DNA from: HGM12587 sp964561705 | GTDB taxonomy: Bacteria; Bacillota; Clostridia; Lachnospirales; Lachnospiraceae | Assembly: GCA_964561705.1 (NCBI GenBank) | Contig: CAZLQJ010000029.1 | Location: 1-19,856, forward strand | Direction: 5' to 3' | DNA: 19,856 nucleotides | Part shown: one piece after another, positions 6,573 through 14,946 of the stretch | How the letters are laid out: every line of letters starts with the position of its first letter | Numbering within the stretch: the stretch's first letter is position 1 | Position numbers and translations under genes: made by a program | Notes under the pieces: model-generated | Database searches by the model: none | What the model was told of the DNA's origin: nothing | The model's input: the letters and a program-made list of their open reading frames with translations, nothing else

Positions 6573-8111
6573 ATGAATATTCAGGATTTAGAAAAGAAAT
6601 ATTTAAAACTTCAAAATGGGAGTGATGTCCGAGGCGTTGCATTGGAGGGCATCGAGGGAGAGCATGTGAATCTGACGCCGGAAATTGCAAGATTGATCGC
6701 GGCAGCTTTTGCAGAATATCTTGCACAGAAGTGCGAAAAGAAGCAGGAAGCGCTTTCAATTTCCGTGGGTCATGATTCCAGACTTTCCGCAGAAATGTTA
6801 AAGGAAGGCGTTTTGGAAGGGATTCAGGCACAGGGCTGTCAGCCGATTGATTGTGGTTTGGCATCTACACCGTCCATGTTTATGTCTACGGTACTTCCAC
6901 AGCTTGGTTATGATGGAGCAATTATGATTACGGCAAGTCATTTGCCATTTAATAGAAATGGATTAAAATTTTTCAGCAAAGAAGGCGGTCTTGAGAGTCA
7001 GGAAATCAAGATCATTTTAAAGAAGGCCATTGCTTTGGAGGAAAAGGGTCTGGAGAATCATGAGAAAAAAGAACGAAAGTCGTTGGATCTTCTGGAACAT
7101 TACAGTGAAAATCTACGTCGGATCATTTGTGAGGAAACAGGAACGGCAGAGGCTCAACTTCCTCTGAAAGGTATGCATTTTGTGGTAGATGCATCCAATG
7201 GAGCCGGTGGATTTTTTGCCTCCCGGGTATTAGAGCCTTTGGGTGCAGATATCAGCGGAAGCATTTATCTGGAGCCGGACGGAACCTTCCCAAATCATGT
7301 GCCAAATCCGGAAAATGCAAAGGCAATGGAGTGTATCAAGGCAGCAACGTTGGAACAGAAGGCAGATCTTGGGATTATCTTTGATACGGATGTGGATCGT
7401 GCAGCTACGGTATTTCCAAGTGGAAAAGAGATCAATAAAAATGCACTGATCGCATTGATGGCATCTATTGTCGCACAGAAAATGCCAGGCAGTACGGTTG
7501 TGACGGATTCGGTAACTTCAGACCAGTTGGAGAATTTCCTGGTGAATCGTCTGGGTCTGAAACATCATCGTTTTAAACGGGGTTACCGTAATGTGATCAA
7601 TGAGTCCATTCGTCTGAATAAGGAAGGCATTCCAAGTGGTCTTGCCATCGAAACTTCCGGTCATGGGGCATTGAAGGAAAATTACTTTTTGGATGACGGT
7701 GCTTACATGAGTGTGAAAATCCTTTGTGAAGTGGTCAAATGCAAACGTGCCGGCAGATCCATCGAGGATCTTTTGGATGGATTGGAAGAGGCTGCTCAGT
7801 GCGGAGAATTTCGTATGAGCATTGGTGTGGAAGATTTTAAGGAGTATGGAAACCGGGTATTGGAAGAGTTCAAGGAATTTGCCAAGGCACAGGATACGTT
7901 CCGGATCGTAGAGCCGAACTATGAGGGGGTTAGAATTTCATTCGATGATGAACAGGTGCATGGATGGTTGCTTTTGCGTATGTCCTTGCATGATCCGATC
8001 ATGCCGATGAATATTGAAACAAATGAGGACGGCGGCGTGGAAAAGGTATTGGAAAGGATCCTTCCATTCTTTGAAAAATATGATCAATTAGATAGTTCTT
8101 CGTTAAGATAA
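6573..8111 (+). CDS. phosphoglucomutase/phosphomannomutase (alpha-D-phosphohexomutase)
   Basis: Cytoplasmic enzyme that moves phosphate between C1 and C6 of glucose or mannose, feeding nucleotide sugars for cell-wall and surface glycans. It has 512 residues with the four-domain signature: GSDVRG 16-21, the phosphoserine loop TASHLPFNRNG 120-130 with S122, the metal loop DTDVDR 271-276 and the sugar-recognition loop ETSGHGA 360-366. The C-terminal phosphate-binding segment reads RMSLHDPIMPMNIE (469-482) instead of the common RxSGTEP form; this marks a distinct subfamily, and substrate preference cannot be told from sequence. ATG 6573 is chosen because AAGGAG (6560-6565) lies 7 nt upstream; the in-frame ATG at 6522 overlaps the promoter -10. 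It is monocistronic, with promoter and terminator both visible. Confidence 0.93.
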   Translation: MNIQDLEKKYLKLQNGSDVRGVALEGIEGEHVNLTPEIARLIAAAFAEYLAQKCEKKQEALSISVGHDSRLSAEMLKEGVLEGIQAQGCQPIDCGLASTPSMFMSTVLPQLGYDGAIMITASHLPFNRNGLKFFSKEGGLESQEIKIILKKAIALEEKGLENHEKKERKSLDLLEHYSENLRRIICEETGTAEAQLPLKGMHFVVDASNGAGGFFASRVLEPLGADISGSIYLEPDGTFPNHVPNPENAKAMECIKAATLEQKADLGIIFDTDVDRAATVFPSGKEINKNALIALMASIVAQKMPGSTVVTDSVTSDQLENFLVNRLGLKHHRFKRGYRNVINESIRLNKEGIPSGLAIETSGHGALKENYFLDDGAYMSVKILCEVVKCKRAGRSIEDLLDGLEEAAQCGEFRMSIGVEDFKEYGNRVLEEFKEFAKAQDTFRIVEPNYEGVRISFDDEQVHGWLLLRMSLHDPIMPMNIETNEDGGVEKVLERILPFFEKYDQLDSSSLR

Positions 8112-8121
8112 GAGACAGTGC

Positions 8122-8154
8122 AGGGACTGCCCGGGAAGGGTGGTCCTTTGTTTT
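8122..8154 (+). terminator. terminator of the phosphohexomutase gene
   Basis: Stem of 11 pairs including three G-T pairs, 8122-8132 with 8138-8148, loop GGGAA, followed by TTGTTTT to 8154. Confidence 0.65.
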
Positions 8155-8193
8155 GGGAAAATCTAAAAAAAGTATGAAAAATCCGGAATATCA

Positions 8194-8222
8194 TTGACAT
8201 TAAAAAATTTGAGGGATATACT
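8194..8222 (+). promoter_or_regulatory. strong promoter of the marR-ABC operon
   Basis: Consensus TTGACA at 8194-8199, 17 bp, TATACT at 8217-8222. The near-perfect promoter fits a unit held off by a repressor. Transcription should start near 8229, within the repeat cluster just downstream. Confidence 0.85.
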
Positions 8223-8261
8223 TCTAAGATGTTAGAAATCGAACAATTAGAAATCTAACAT
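8222..8261 (+). promoter_or_regulatory. probable MarR operator cluster
   Basis: Several repeats built on TTAGAAATC lie directly after the -10. They include a perfect 8-bp inverted repeat, ATGTTAGA (8229-8236) with TCTAACAT (8254-8261); an inner TTCTAA/TTAGAA palindrome at 8222-8237; another, TTAGA/TCTAA, at 8247-8258; and direct copies of TTAGAAATC at 8232 and 8247, 15 bp apart. The position would block initiation, so autorepression by the adjacent MarR protein is inferred. Confidence 0.75.
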
Positions 8262-8278
8262 TTATCGGGAGGTGTTCT

Positions 8279-8779
8279 ATGGAAGGAAAATATAACCGAA
8301 GAGAAAGCTGGGAGCTGGAACATGGCGGTGCACCGATCAAATGTATTCTTGATGTGGCAAAAAGTATGCATCATCTTTTTGACCATCGGATGGCAAAGCA
8401 TGGATTGACCAGTATTCAGTTAAGGATCATCGGATATCTTTGCGCTGAAGAGGCGAAAGGACGATGTGTATTTCAGAGAGATATCGAAGATGTTTTTCGC
8501 ATCAAACGTTCTTCCGTGACGAGTGTTTTGCAGATCCTGGAAAGAAAAGGACTGCTTCTTCGGGAAAGTGTTCCGGAGGATGCCAGGATTAAGAAACTGG
8601 TGCTGACAGAGGAAGCACGGGCGATTCGGGCTTGTCATTGTGACAGTCTGGGTGCCATGGAGCAGAAAATGCGGCAGCTCTTTACGGATGAGGAATTTCA
8701 ACGCTTTTTAGATTATATGGATAGAATTGATCAAAAAGCGAATGAATTATATGATAGCAAGGAGGAAAACAATGATTAA
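8279..8779 (+). CDS. MarR-family transcriptional regulator
   Basis: DNA-binding repressor of 166 residues, winged-helix MarR family, predicted to control its own operon including the two exporter genes that follow. Residues about 25-60 form the dimerisation and first helices (DHRMAKHGLTSIQLRIIGYL). The helix-turn-helix spans about 66-92 (RDIEDVFRIKRSSVTSVLQI) and the wing carries the conserved Asp-Arg type turn PEDARIKKLVLT (99-110). A C-terminal helix (about 136-158) completes the dimer. The start ATG follows GGGAGG. The last 8 nt overlap the next gene, whose ribosome binding site lies inside marR, so translation is coupled. The family usually releases DNA on binding small phenolic or drug-like ligands; the ligand here is unknown. 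Confidence 0.93.
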   Translation: MEGKYNRRESWELEHGGAPIKCILDVAKSMHHLFDHRMAKHGLTSIQLRIIGYLCAEEAKGRCVFQRDIEDVFRIKRSSVTSVLQILERKGLLLRESVPEDARIKKLVLTEEARAIRACHCDSLGAMEQKMRQLFTDEEFQRFLDYMDRIDQKANELYDSKEENND

Positions 8780-10499
8780 AAAATTAGCAGCTTATGCAGG
8801 GGAATTTAAAAAAGAAGCAATTTTATCCCCAATCTGCATCGCGCTTGAAGTGGCGATGGAAGCCATTCTGCCGCTTTTGATGGCGGAGGTAATTGACAAT
8901 GGTGTGAATGCAGGAGATATGGCATGCGTATTGAAACTTGGTGCATTGATGTTGGTGGTTGCCTTTATTTCTTTAGCAGGCGGCGCATTGTGCGGTAAGT
9001 ACGCAGCCATTGCTTCCAGCGGATTTGCAAGAAATTTAAGAAGGGCAATGTTTGAGAAAATTCAGGAATTTTCATTTTCAAACATTGATAAGTTTTCAAC
9101 GGCAGGTCTGGTTACACGAATGACTACAGACGTTACCAACGTTCAGCAGGCATTTCAGATGATAATCCGTATCTGCGTACGTGCACCGTTTATGTTGATC
9201 TTCTCATTGATCATGTGTATCAGACTGGCACCAAATTTGTCCTGGATCTTTTTGGTGGCACTTTTGTTTTTAGGCTTGGTTCTGGGAACGATTGTCAGCA
9301 AAACATTTCCAAAGTTCCGTAAAATGTTCAAACAGTATGATCTGCTGAACGCAGGGGTACAGGAAAACCTGGCCGGTATCCGTGTTGTAAAAGCATATGT
9401 AAGAGAAGGGCATGAAACGGAAAAATTCTATGCACAGTCCGGAAAAGTTAAAGATTTATCAATCGCAGCAGAAAAACTGATCGTTATGAACAGCCCGATC
9501 ATGCAGTTTACCATGTACAGCTGTATTCTTTTAATCTCCTGGCTGGGAGCAAAGAGTGTTGTGGGCGGCAGTATGACAACCGGTACATTGATGAGTTTAT
9601 TTACCTATACTTCACAGGTTCTGATGAGCCTGATGATGATCTCTATGATCTTTGTGATGCTGACGATGGCAAAAACTTCTGCAGACCGTATCCTTGAGGT
9701 GCTGGATGAAGAAAGTACCATTCAAAATCCGGCGGATCCAAAGATGGAAGTTGCAGATGGATCTATTGATTTCGAAAATGTTTCTTTCCGTTACAGCGGT
9801 GGTGCGGATAAAAACGTTTTGGAAAATGTAAATATTCACATTCAGGCCGGTGAAACCATCGGTATCATTGGTGGAACCGGAAGTTCGAAATCGACGCTGG
9901 TACAGCTGATTCCGAGACTTTATGATGTTTCCGAAGGAATTGTAAAGGTTGGTGGCGTGGACGTACGTGAGTACGATATTGAAGTGCTTCGTAACGAGGT
10001 TTCCATGGTACTGCAGAAGAACGTACTGTTCTCCGGTACGATTCTGGATAATCTTCGCTGGGGAAATGAACATGCGACTTTAGAGGAGGCAAAACATGCC
10101 TGCGAACTTGCACAGGCTGCAGATTTCGTGGAAAGTTTTCCAAATGGATATGATACAAAGATCGAACGAGGCGGAACAAATGTATCCGGCGGTCAGAAAC
10201 AGAGACTTTGTATTGCCAGAGCGTTATTGAAAAAACCGAAGATCCTGATTTTGGATGATTCAACCAGTGCGGTAGATACTGCCACAGATGCGAAGATTAG
10301 AAGAGCATTCCGCGAGGAGATTCCAAATACGACGAAACTGATCATTGCACAGCGTATTTCTTCCGTGGAAGACGCAGATCATATCCTGGTATTGGATCAG
10401 GGCGAGATTAATGGTTTTGGAACCCATGAAGAGTTGTTAAAAAATAATGAAATTTATCGCGATATTTATGAATTGCAGAAGAAAGGAGCTGAAGAATAA
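8772..10499 (+). CDS. ABC exporter half-transporter, degenerate-site subunit
   Basis: Type IV ABC exporter subunit of 575 residues: six membrane helices (about 17-300) and a nucleotide-binding domain (about 333-565). NBD motifs: Walker A GGTGSSKST 367-375, Q-loop Q415, signature VSGGQ 471-475, Walker B ILILDD 491-496 and IIAQR 524-528. The catalytic Glu after Walker B is Asp (D496) and the H-loop His is Gln (Q527), so its own Walker A/B site should hydrolyse ATP poorly. Its signature motif is canonical and would complete the partner's active site. This asymmetry is that of TM287/288 and BmrC/BmrD (YheI/YheH) multidrug exporters. ATG 8772 follows AGGAGG within the end of marR. It probably pairs with the next gene, whose ATG overlaps this stop (TAATG). 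Confidence 0.93.
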   Translation: MIKKLAAYAGEFKKEAILSPICIALEVAMEAILPLLMAEVIDNGVNAGDMACVLKLGALMLVVAFISLAGGALCGKYAAIASSGFARNLRRAMFEKIQEFSFSNIDKFSTAGLVTRMTTDVTNVQQAFQMIIRICVRAPFMLIFSLIMCIRLAPNLSWIFLVALLFLGLVLGTIVSKTFPKFRKMFKQYDLLNAGVQENLAGIRVVKAYVREGHETEKFYAQSGKVKDLSIAAEKLIVMNSPIMQFTMYSCILLISWLGAKSVVGGSMTTGTLMSLFTYTSQVLMSLMMISMIFVMLTMAKTSADRILEVLDEESTIQNPADPKMEVADGSIDFENVSFRYSGGADKNVLENVNIHIQAGETIGIIGGTGSSKSTLVQLIPRLYDVSEGIVKVGGVDVREYDIEVLRNEVSMVLQKNVLFSGTILDNLRWGNEHATLEEAKHACELAQAADFVESFPNGYDTKIERGGTNVSGGQKQRLCIARALLKKPKILILDDSTSAVDTATDAKIRRAFREEIPNTTKLIIAQRISSVEDADHILVLDQGEINGFGTHEELLKNNEIYRDIYELQKKGAEE

Positions 10500-12403
10500 T
10501 GCCGCCAATGGGAGGAAGAAGAGGCCCTCAGGGAGGACCAAAGAGCAAAACACCAGTGAAGACTTTAAAAAGACTTCTTGGTTACATTATGAAACGTTAT
10601 AAATTCAGATACCTGATCGTTCTGGTATGTATTGCAGTCAGCTCTGTGGTTCAGGTAATCGGAACCATGTTTATGAAACAGCTGATCGATGATTATATCA
10701 TGCCGATGCTGGATGGAAGAGTAGAGACGTTCCAGCCGCTTTTGGAAGCGTTGCTGACACTGGCATGTATTTATGTTCTCGGTATCCTTTGTACCTATTC
10801 ATACAATTTGATCATGATGTATATTTCTCAGGGTGTATTAAAGAGTATCCGTGATGATATGTTTGCCCATATGGAAACACTTCCGATCAAATATTTTGAT
10901 ACCCATCAGCATGGAGATATCATGAGTCATTATACCAATGATACGGATACCCTCCGGCAGATGGTAAGCCAGAGTATTCCAAACCTGTTTTCTTCAGGAA
11001 TCACATTGATCAGTACCTTTGTTTCGATGCTGATCTTAAGTGTTCCGCTGACGTTACTGGTTGTTTTGGGCGTGTTGGTCATGCTGAAAGTATCCGGAAA
11101 GATCGGTGGCAAGTCTGCGAAATATTTCGTGGCACAGCAGAATGCACTGGGTAAGACCAATGGTTATATCGAAGAAATGATGGATGGTCAGAAGGTTGTT
11201 AAAGTATTCTGTCACGAGGAACAGGCAAAAGATGAGTTTAACGAATTAAATGACGGTTTATTTGAAACTGCAAAGAGTGCGAATATTTTTGCAAATATTT
11301 TAATGCCGGTGAATGCCAATATCGGAAATATCAATTACGTGGTAATCCTGGTAGCGGGTTCTTTACTGGCAATCAACGGATTTGGCGGTCTGACACTGGG
11401 TGCCCTGGCTTCTTTCCTGCAGCTTGCAAAGAGTTTCAACCAGCCGATTTCTCAGGTAGCACAGCAGTTTAACTCGATCGTTATGGCGCTTGCCGGAGCG
11501 GAACGTATTTTTGAACTTCTGGATGAGCCTTCTGAAGAAGATGAAGGTTATGTGGATATTGTAAGATGCAAGATCCATGAGGATGGAAGCATTGAAGAAT
11601 GTGCAGAACGAACAGGAACCTGGGCATGGAAACATCCGCATCAGGATGGAACGATTACTTATACCCAGATGAAGGGTGATGTCACCTTGACCAATGTGGA
11701 TTTTGGTTATACAGATGAAAAAATCGTGCTTCATGATGTTACCATGTATGCACAGCCGGGACAGAAGATTGCTTTTGTAGGTTCTACCGGGGCCGGAAAA
11801 ACAACGATCACCAATCTTTTAAACCGTTTTTATGATATTCAGGACGGTAAGATCCGCATTGACGGTATCAATATCAATAAGATTAAAAAGCCGGAACTTC
11901 GTCGTGCTTTTGGTGTGGTTCTTCAGGATACCCATTTATTCTCAGGAACCATCATGGAAAATATTCGTTATGGCCGTCTGAATGCATCCGATGAAGAGGT
12001 AATTGCAGCAGCGAAACTTGCAAATGCCCATCATTTTATCATGAAACTTCCGGAGGGCTATAACACAGTGATCACCGGAGATGGCGGTACCTTATCCCAG
12101 GGAGAAAGACAGCTTCTGTCGATTGCGAGAGCAGCCGTTGCAGATCCGCCGGTACTGGTACTGGATGAGGCAACGTCAAGCATCGATACAAGAACAGAAC
12201 AGGCGGTACAAAGAGGTATGGATCAGCTGATGAAGGGAAGAACGGTATTTGTTATTGCCCACCGTCTTTCAACCATTAAAGATTCCGCATGTATCATGGT
12301 TCTGGAACAGGGACGTATCATTGAACGTGGAAATCATGAAGAACTTTTGAAAGAAAAAGGAAAATATTATCAGTTATATACAGGGGCATTTGAATTGTCC
12401 TAA
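10499..12403 (+). CDS. ABC exporter half-transporter, catalytic-site subunit
   Basis: Partner ABC exporter subunit of 634 residues. After a Gly/Pro/Arg-rich N-terminus (MPPMGGRRGPQGG) come six membrane helices (about 37-335) and an NBD (about 395-630). Walker A is GSTGAGKTT 428-436, Walker B with catalytic Glu VLVLDE 552-557, and H-loop H588 in VIAHRLST; these form the competent ATP site together with the VSGGQ signature of the upstream subunit. Its own signature is LSQGE (532-536) instead of LSGGQ and faces the degenerate site. About 50 extra residues (341-392, with RTGTWAWKHPHQDG) lie between membrane domain and NBD. The predicted role is export of drugs, peptides or lipids from the inner leaflet; the substrate is unknown. 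Translation is coupled to the preceding gene by the TAATG overlap. Confidence 0.93.
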   Translation: MPPMGGRRGPQGGPKSKTPVKTLKRLLGYIMKRYKFRYLIVLVCIAVSSVVQVIGTMFMKQLIDDYIMPMLDGRVETFQPLLEALLTLACIYVLGILCTYSYNLIMMYISQGVLKSIRDDMFAHMETLPIKYFDTHQHGDIMSHYTNDTDTLRQMVSQSIPNLFSSGITLISTFVSMLILSVPLTLLVVLGVLVMLKVSGKIGGKSAKYFVAQQNALGKTNGYIEEMMDGQKVVKVFCHEEQAKDEFNELNDGLFETAKSANIFANILMPVNANIGNINYVVILVAGSLLAINGFGGLTLGALASFLQLAKSFNQPISQVAQQFNSIVMALAGAERIFELLDEPSEEDEGYVDIVRCKIHEDGSIEECAERTGTWAWKHPHQDGTITYTQMKGDVTLTNVDFGYTDEKIVLHDVTMYAQPGQKIAFVGSTGAGKTTITNLLNRFYDIQDGKIRIDGININKIKKPELRRAFGVVLQDTHLFSGTIMENIRYGRLNASDEEVIAAAKLANAHHFIMKLPEGYNTVITGDGGTLSQGERQLLSIARAAVADPPVLVLDEATSSIDTRTEQAVQRGMDQLMKGRTVFVIAHRLSTIKDSACIMVLEQGRIIERGNHEELLKEKGKYYQLYTGAFELS

Positions 12404-12409
12404 AGATCA

Positions 12410-12448
12410 GACGGGTAGGGCGTATGTCCTGCCCGTCAATTATTTTTT
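12410..12448 (+). terminator. terminator of the marR-ABC operon
   Basis: Ten-pair stem, GACGGGTAGG (12410-12419) with CCTGCCCGTC (12428-12437), one G-T pair, followed by AATTA and six T (12443-12448). Confidence 0.85.
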
Positions 12449-12458
12449 GGGGAAAATG

Positions 12459-12487
12459 TTGTCAGAAACTTGAAAAAATGGTATGAT
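12459..12487 (+). promoter_or_regulatory. promoter of the mgtE operon
   Basis: TTGTCA at 12459-12464, 17 bp, TATGAT at 12482-12487, with TG one base before the -10. The start site near 12494 leaves a leader of only about 28 nt before mgtE. Confidence 0.7.
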
Positions 12488-12521
12488 AATCTGTATGAGA
12501 AAAACGAGGGAGGACGCGCAT

Positions 12522-13862
12522 ATGGAATTAGAGAGCATGTTATATCAATTAGTAGAAGAAAAGAAATTTCGAAAGCTGCGAAGTATCCTCGAAGAGATGA
12601 ACGAAGTTGATATTGCGGATTTTTTGTCAGGAGTCGAGAGAGAAAAAATCGTTTTGATCTACAGGCTTCTTCCAAAAGAACTGGGAGCAGAGGTTTTCGC
12701 TTGTCTGGATGTTGATATGCAGGAGCATATTATTAACAGTATGTCTGATTATGAATTGCAGAAGATCATCGAAGAACTTTACATTGATGATGCGGTAGAT
12801 ATGCTGGAAGAACTGCCCGCCACGGTTGTTCGGCGTGTTTTGTCCAATGCGAAGCCGGATACCAGAGCCCTGATCAATCAGTTCTTACAATATCCGGATG
12901 ACAGTGCGGGAAGTATTATGACCGCAGAGTATATCGGATTGAAGAAAAATATGACAGTAGAGCAGTCGTTTGCTTATATCCGACGAAATGCTGTGGATAA
13001 AGAAACAATCTATACCTGTTTTGTAATTGATGAAAAACGTCATTTGGAAGGGATTGTAACTGTTAAGGATCTTTTGCTTCATGATTATTCAGAGAAGATT
13101 GAAGATATCATGGATACCAATATCATTCAGGCGGTGACTACAGATGACCAGGAAGCCGTAGTTGAATCATTTAATAAATATGACCTGTTGTCCCTGCCGG
13201 TCGTAGATCATGAAAATCGTCTGGTGGGAATTGTTACGGTCGATGATATCGTGGATGTCATGGAACAGGAAGCCACAGAGGATATCGAGTTGATGGCTGC
13301 GATCCTGCCTTCCGAAAAACCATATTTGAAAATGAGTGTTTTTGAATTGGCAAAGAACCGTATTCCATGGCTTTTGATCTTAATGTTTACCAGTACGATC
13401 TCTGCATTGATCCTGGAGGCCTACAGTGCTTTCACTGCATTGTTCCCGACACTGGTAACCTGTGTGCCGATGCTGACGGCTACCGGCGGTAATGCGGGAA
13501 GCCAGAGTTCAACAACCATCATTCGTGCCCTCTCCATTGGGGATGTGGAAATGAAGGATGTAGGAAGGGTATTCTGGAAAGAATGCAGAGTATCCCTGAT
13601 CGTAGGTGCGATACTTGGAATAGCAAACTATATTCGTCTGATCATTATGTATCCGGATGAACCGCTGGTATGTCTGGTGATTGGACTTAGTTTGATCGCT
13701 ACGGTAGTAATGGCGAAAGTACTTGCCTGTGTTCTGCCGTTCGCAGCAAAGATTTTTAAATTGGATCCTGCTATGATGGCAGCGCCATTGATTTCGACAA
13801 TTGTGGATGCTTTGAGTCTGGTGCTTTATTTCACCATTGCAGCCATGTTGTTGCCGGTATAA
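12522..13862 (+). CDS. mgtE: magnesium transporter MgtE
   Basis: Mg2+ channel of the inner membrane, 446 residues, the usual length. Domains in order: MgtE_N helical superhelix (about 1-128), two CBS domains (about 137-195 and 200-255) that sense cytoplasmic Mg2+ and gate the pore, a plug helix, and five membrane helices (280-446). Motifs include GSIMTAEYI 130-138, TGGNAGSQSS 321-330 and the pore Asp D429 in STIVDA. Start ATG 12522 has GGAGG at 12509-12513; a longer in-frame start at 12483 overlaps the promoter -10. The leader is too short for an M-box riboswitch, so control is likely by CBS gating of the protein. trpS follows after 21 nt. Confidence 0.95.
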   Translation: MELESMLYQLVEEKKFRKLRSILEEMNEVDIADFLSGVEREKIVLIYRLLPKELGAEVFACLDVDMQEHIINSMSDYELQKIIEELYIDDAVDMLEELPATVVRRVLSNAKPDTRALINQFLQYPDDSAGSIMTAEYIGLKKNMTVEQSFAYIRRNAVDKETIYTCFVIDEKRHLEGIVTVKDLLLHDYSEKIEDIMDTNIIQAVTTDDQEAVVESFNKYDLLSLPVVDHENRLVGIVTVDDIVDVMEQEATEDIELMAAILPSEKPYLKMSVFELAKNRIPWLLILMFTSTISALILEAYSAFTALFPTLVTCVPMLTATGGNAGSQSSTTIIRALSIGDVEMKDVGRVFWKECRVSLIVGAILGIANYIRLIIMYPDEPLVCLVIGLSLIATVVMAKVLACVLPFAAKIFKLDPAMMAAPLISTIVDALSLVLYFTIAAMLLPV

Positions 13863-13883
13863 AATATATTTAGGAGAGAAGTT

Positions 13884-14888
13884 ATGTTAAACGGAAAGAA
13901 AGTTTTGTTTAGTGGAATGCAATCCACAGGAAATCTGACATTAGGAAATTATCTGGGAGCCTTAAAAAACTGGGTGACCTTAAGTGATGAATATGAATGT
14001 TTTTACAGTGTAGTGGATATGCATTCCATTACCGTTCGTCAGGATCCTGCGGAACTTAGAAAACGTGCAAGAGCACTGCTGACTTTATATATTGCAGCAG
14101 GTTTGGATCCGGAGAAGAACTGTATCTATTACCAGTCCCATGTCACAGGACATGCAGAACTTGCCTGGATCTTAAATTGTTATACTTATATGGGCGAATT
14201 GCAGCGAATGACCCAGTTTAAGGATAAATCTGCAAAGCATGCGGACAATATCAATGCGGGGCTCTTTACTTATCCGGTTCTGATGGCAGCAGATATTCTT
14301 CTTTATCAGGCAGATGTGGTGCCGGTAGGAAAGGATCAGATGCAGCATCTGGAATTGACAAGAGACATTGCACAGCGTTTTAACAGCATTTACGGGGATG
14401 TATTTACAGTTCCGGAAGCTTATCTTGGAAAGGTTGGTGCGAAGATCATGAGTCTTCAGGAACCGACCAAGAAAATGTCAAAATCTGACGAAAATGCAAA
14501 TGCGAGCATTTATTTAATGGACGATCCGGATACCATTATGAGAAAATTCAAACGTGCTGTGACGGATTCTGAGGGTCAGATCCGTTATCGTGATGAACAG
14601 CCGGGAATCAAAAATCTCATCGATATTTATTGTGCATGTACCGGAAAGACACCGGAAGAGGTAGAACGTGAATTTGATGGTCAGGGATATGGTGTATTTA
14701 AGCCGGCCGTTGGAGAAGCGGTTGTAGATGTGCTTCGTCCGTTGCAGGAACGAGTAAAAGATCTGGAAAAAGACAAAGCATATATTGACAGCATTATTAA
14801 AAATAATGCGGAAAAAGCACAGTATTTCTCTACTAAGACCCTTCGTAAGGTGCAGAAAAAGATCGGTTTTCCGGAAAGAATCCGATAA
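13884..14888 (+). CDS. trpS: tryptophanyl-tRNA synthetase
   Basis: Class I aminoacyl-tRNA synthetase of 334 residues that charges tRNA-Trp. The HIGH-type signature reads TGNLTLGNY (15-23), with Thr in place of the first His as in the Bacillus subtilis enzyme (VTLGNY). The tryptophan/ATP pocket segment GKDQMQH lies at 149-155 and the KMSKS loop at 197-201. The C-terminal helical anticodon-binding region is full length. The start is supported by AGGAGAG 5-10 nt upstream. It is probably cotranscribed with mgtE; there is no room for a T-box leader in the 21-nt gap, unusual only in that many Firmicute trpS genes carry one. Confidence 0.97.
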   Translation: MLNGKKVLFSGMQSTGNLTLGNYLGALKNWVTLSDEYECFYSVVDMHSITVRQDPAELRKRARALLTLYIAAGLDPEKNCIYYQSHVTGHAELAWILNCYTYMGELQRMTQFKDKSAKHADNINAGLFTYPVLMAADILLYQADVVPVGKDQMQHLELTRDIAQRFNSIYGDVFTVPEAYLGKVGAKIMSLQEPTKKMSKSDENANASIYLMDDPDTIMRKFKRAVTDSEGQIRYRDEQPGIKNLIDIYCACTGKTPEEVEREFDGQGYGVFKPAVGEAVVDVLRPLQERVKDLEKDKAYIDSIIKNNAEKAQYFSTKTLRKVQKKIGFPERIR

Positions 14889-14910
14889 AAGAGAAACGTA
14901 GAAAGGTTAC

Positions 14911-14936
14911 AAAGCCATGCCGTCGGCATGGCTTTT
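14911..14936 (+). terminator. hairpin after trpS, possible partial terminator
   Basis: Perfect 11-bp stem AAAGCCATGCC (14911-14921) with GGCATGGCTTT (14925-14935), 3-base loop, but only four T in the run. It ends 11 nt before the ATG of the next gene and is probably a leaky terminator. Confidence 0.6.
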
Positions 14937-14946
14937 GCTGATATTT

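Noticed and set aside
12449..12521. M-box (Mg2+) riboswitch before mgtE
   Set aside because: The promoter at 12459-12487 leaves a leader of only about 28 nt, far too short for the M-box fold.
13863..13883. T-box leader before trpS
   Set aside because: Only 21 nt separate mgtE from trpS, with just a ribosome binding site.
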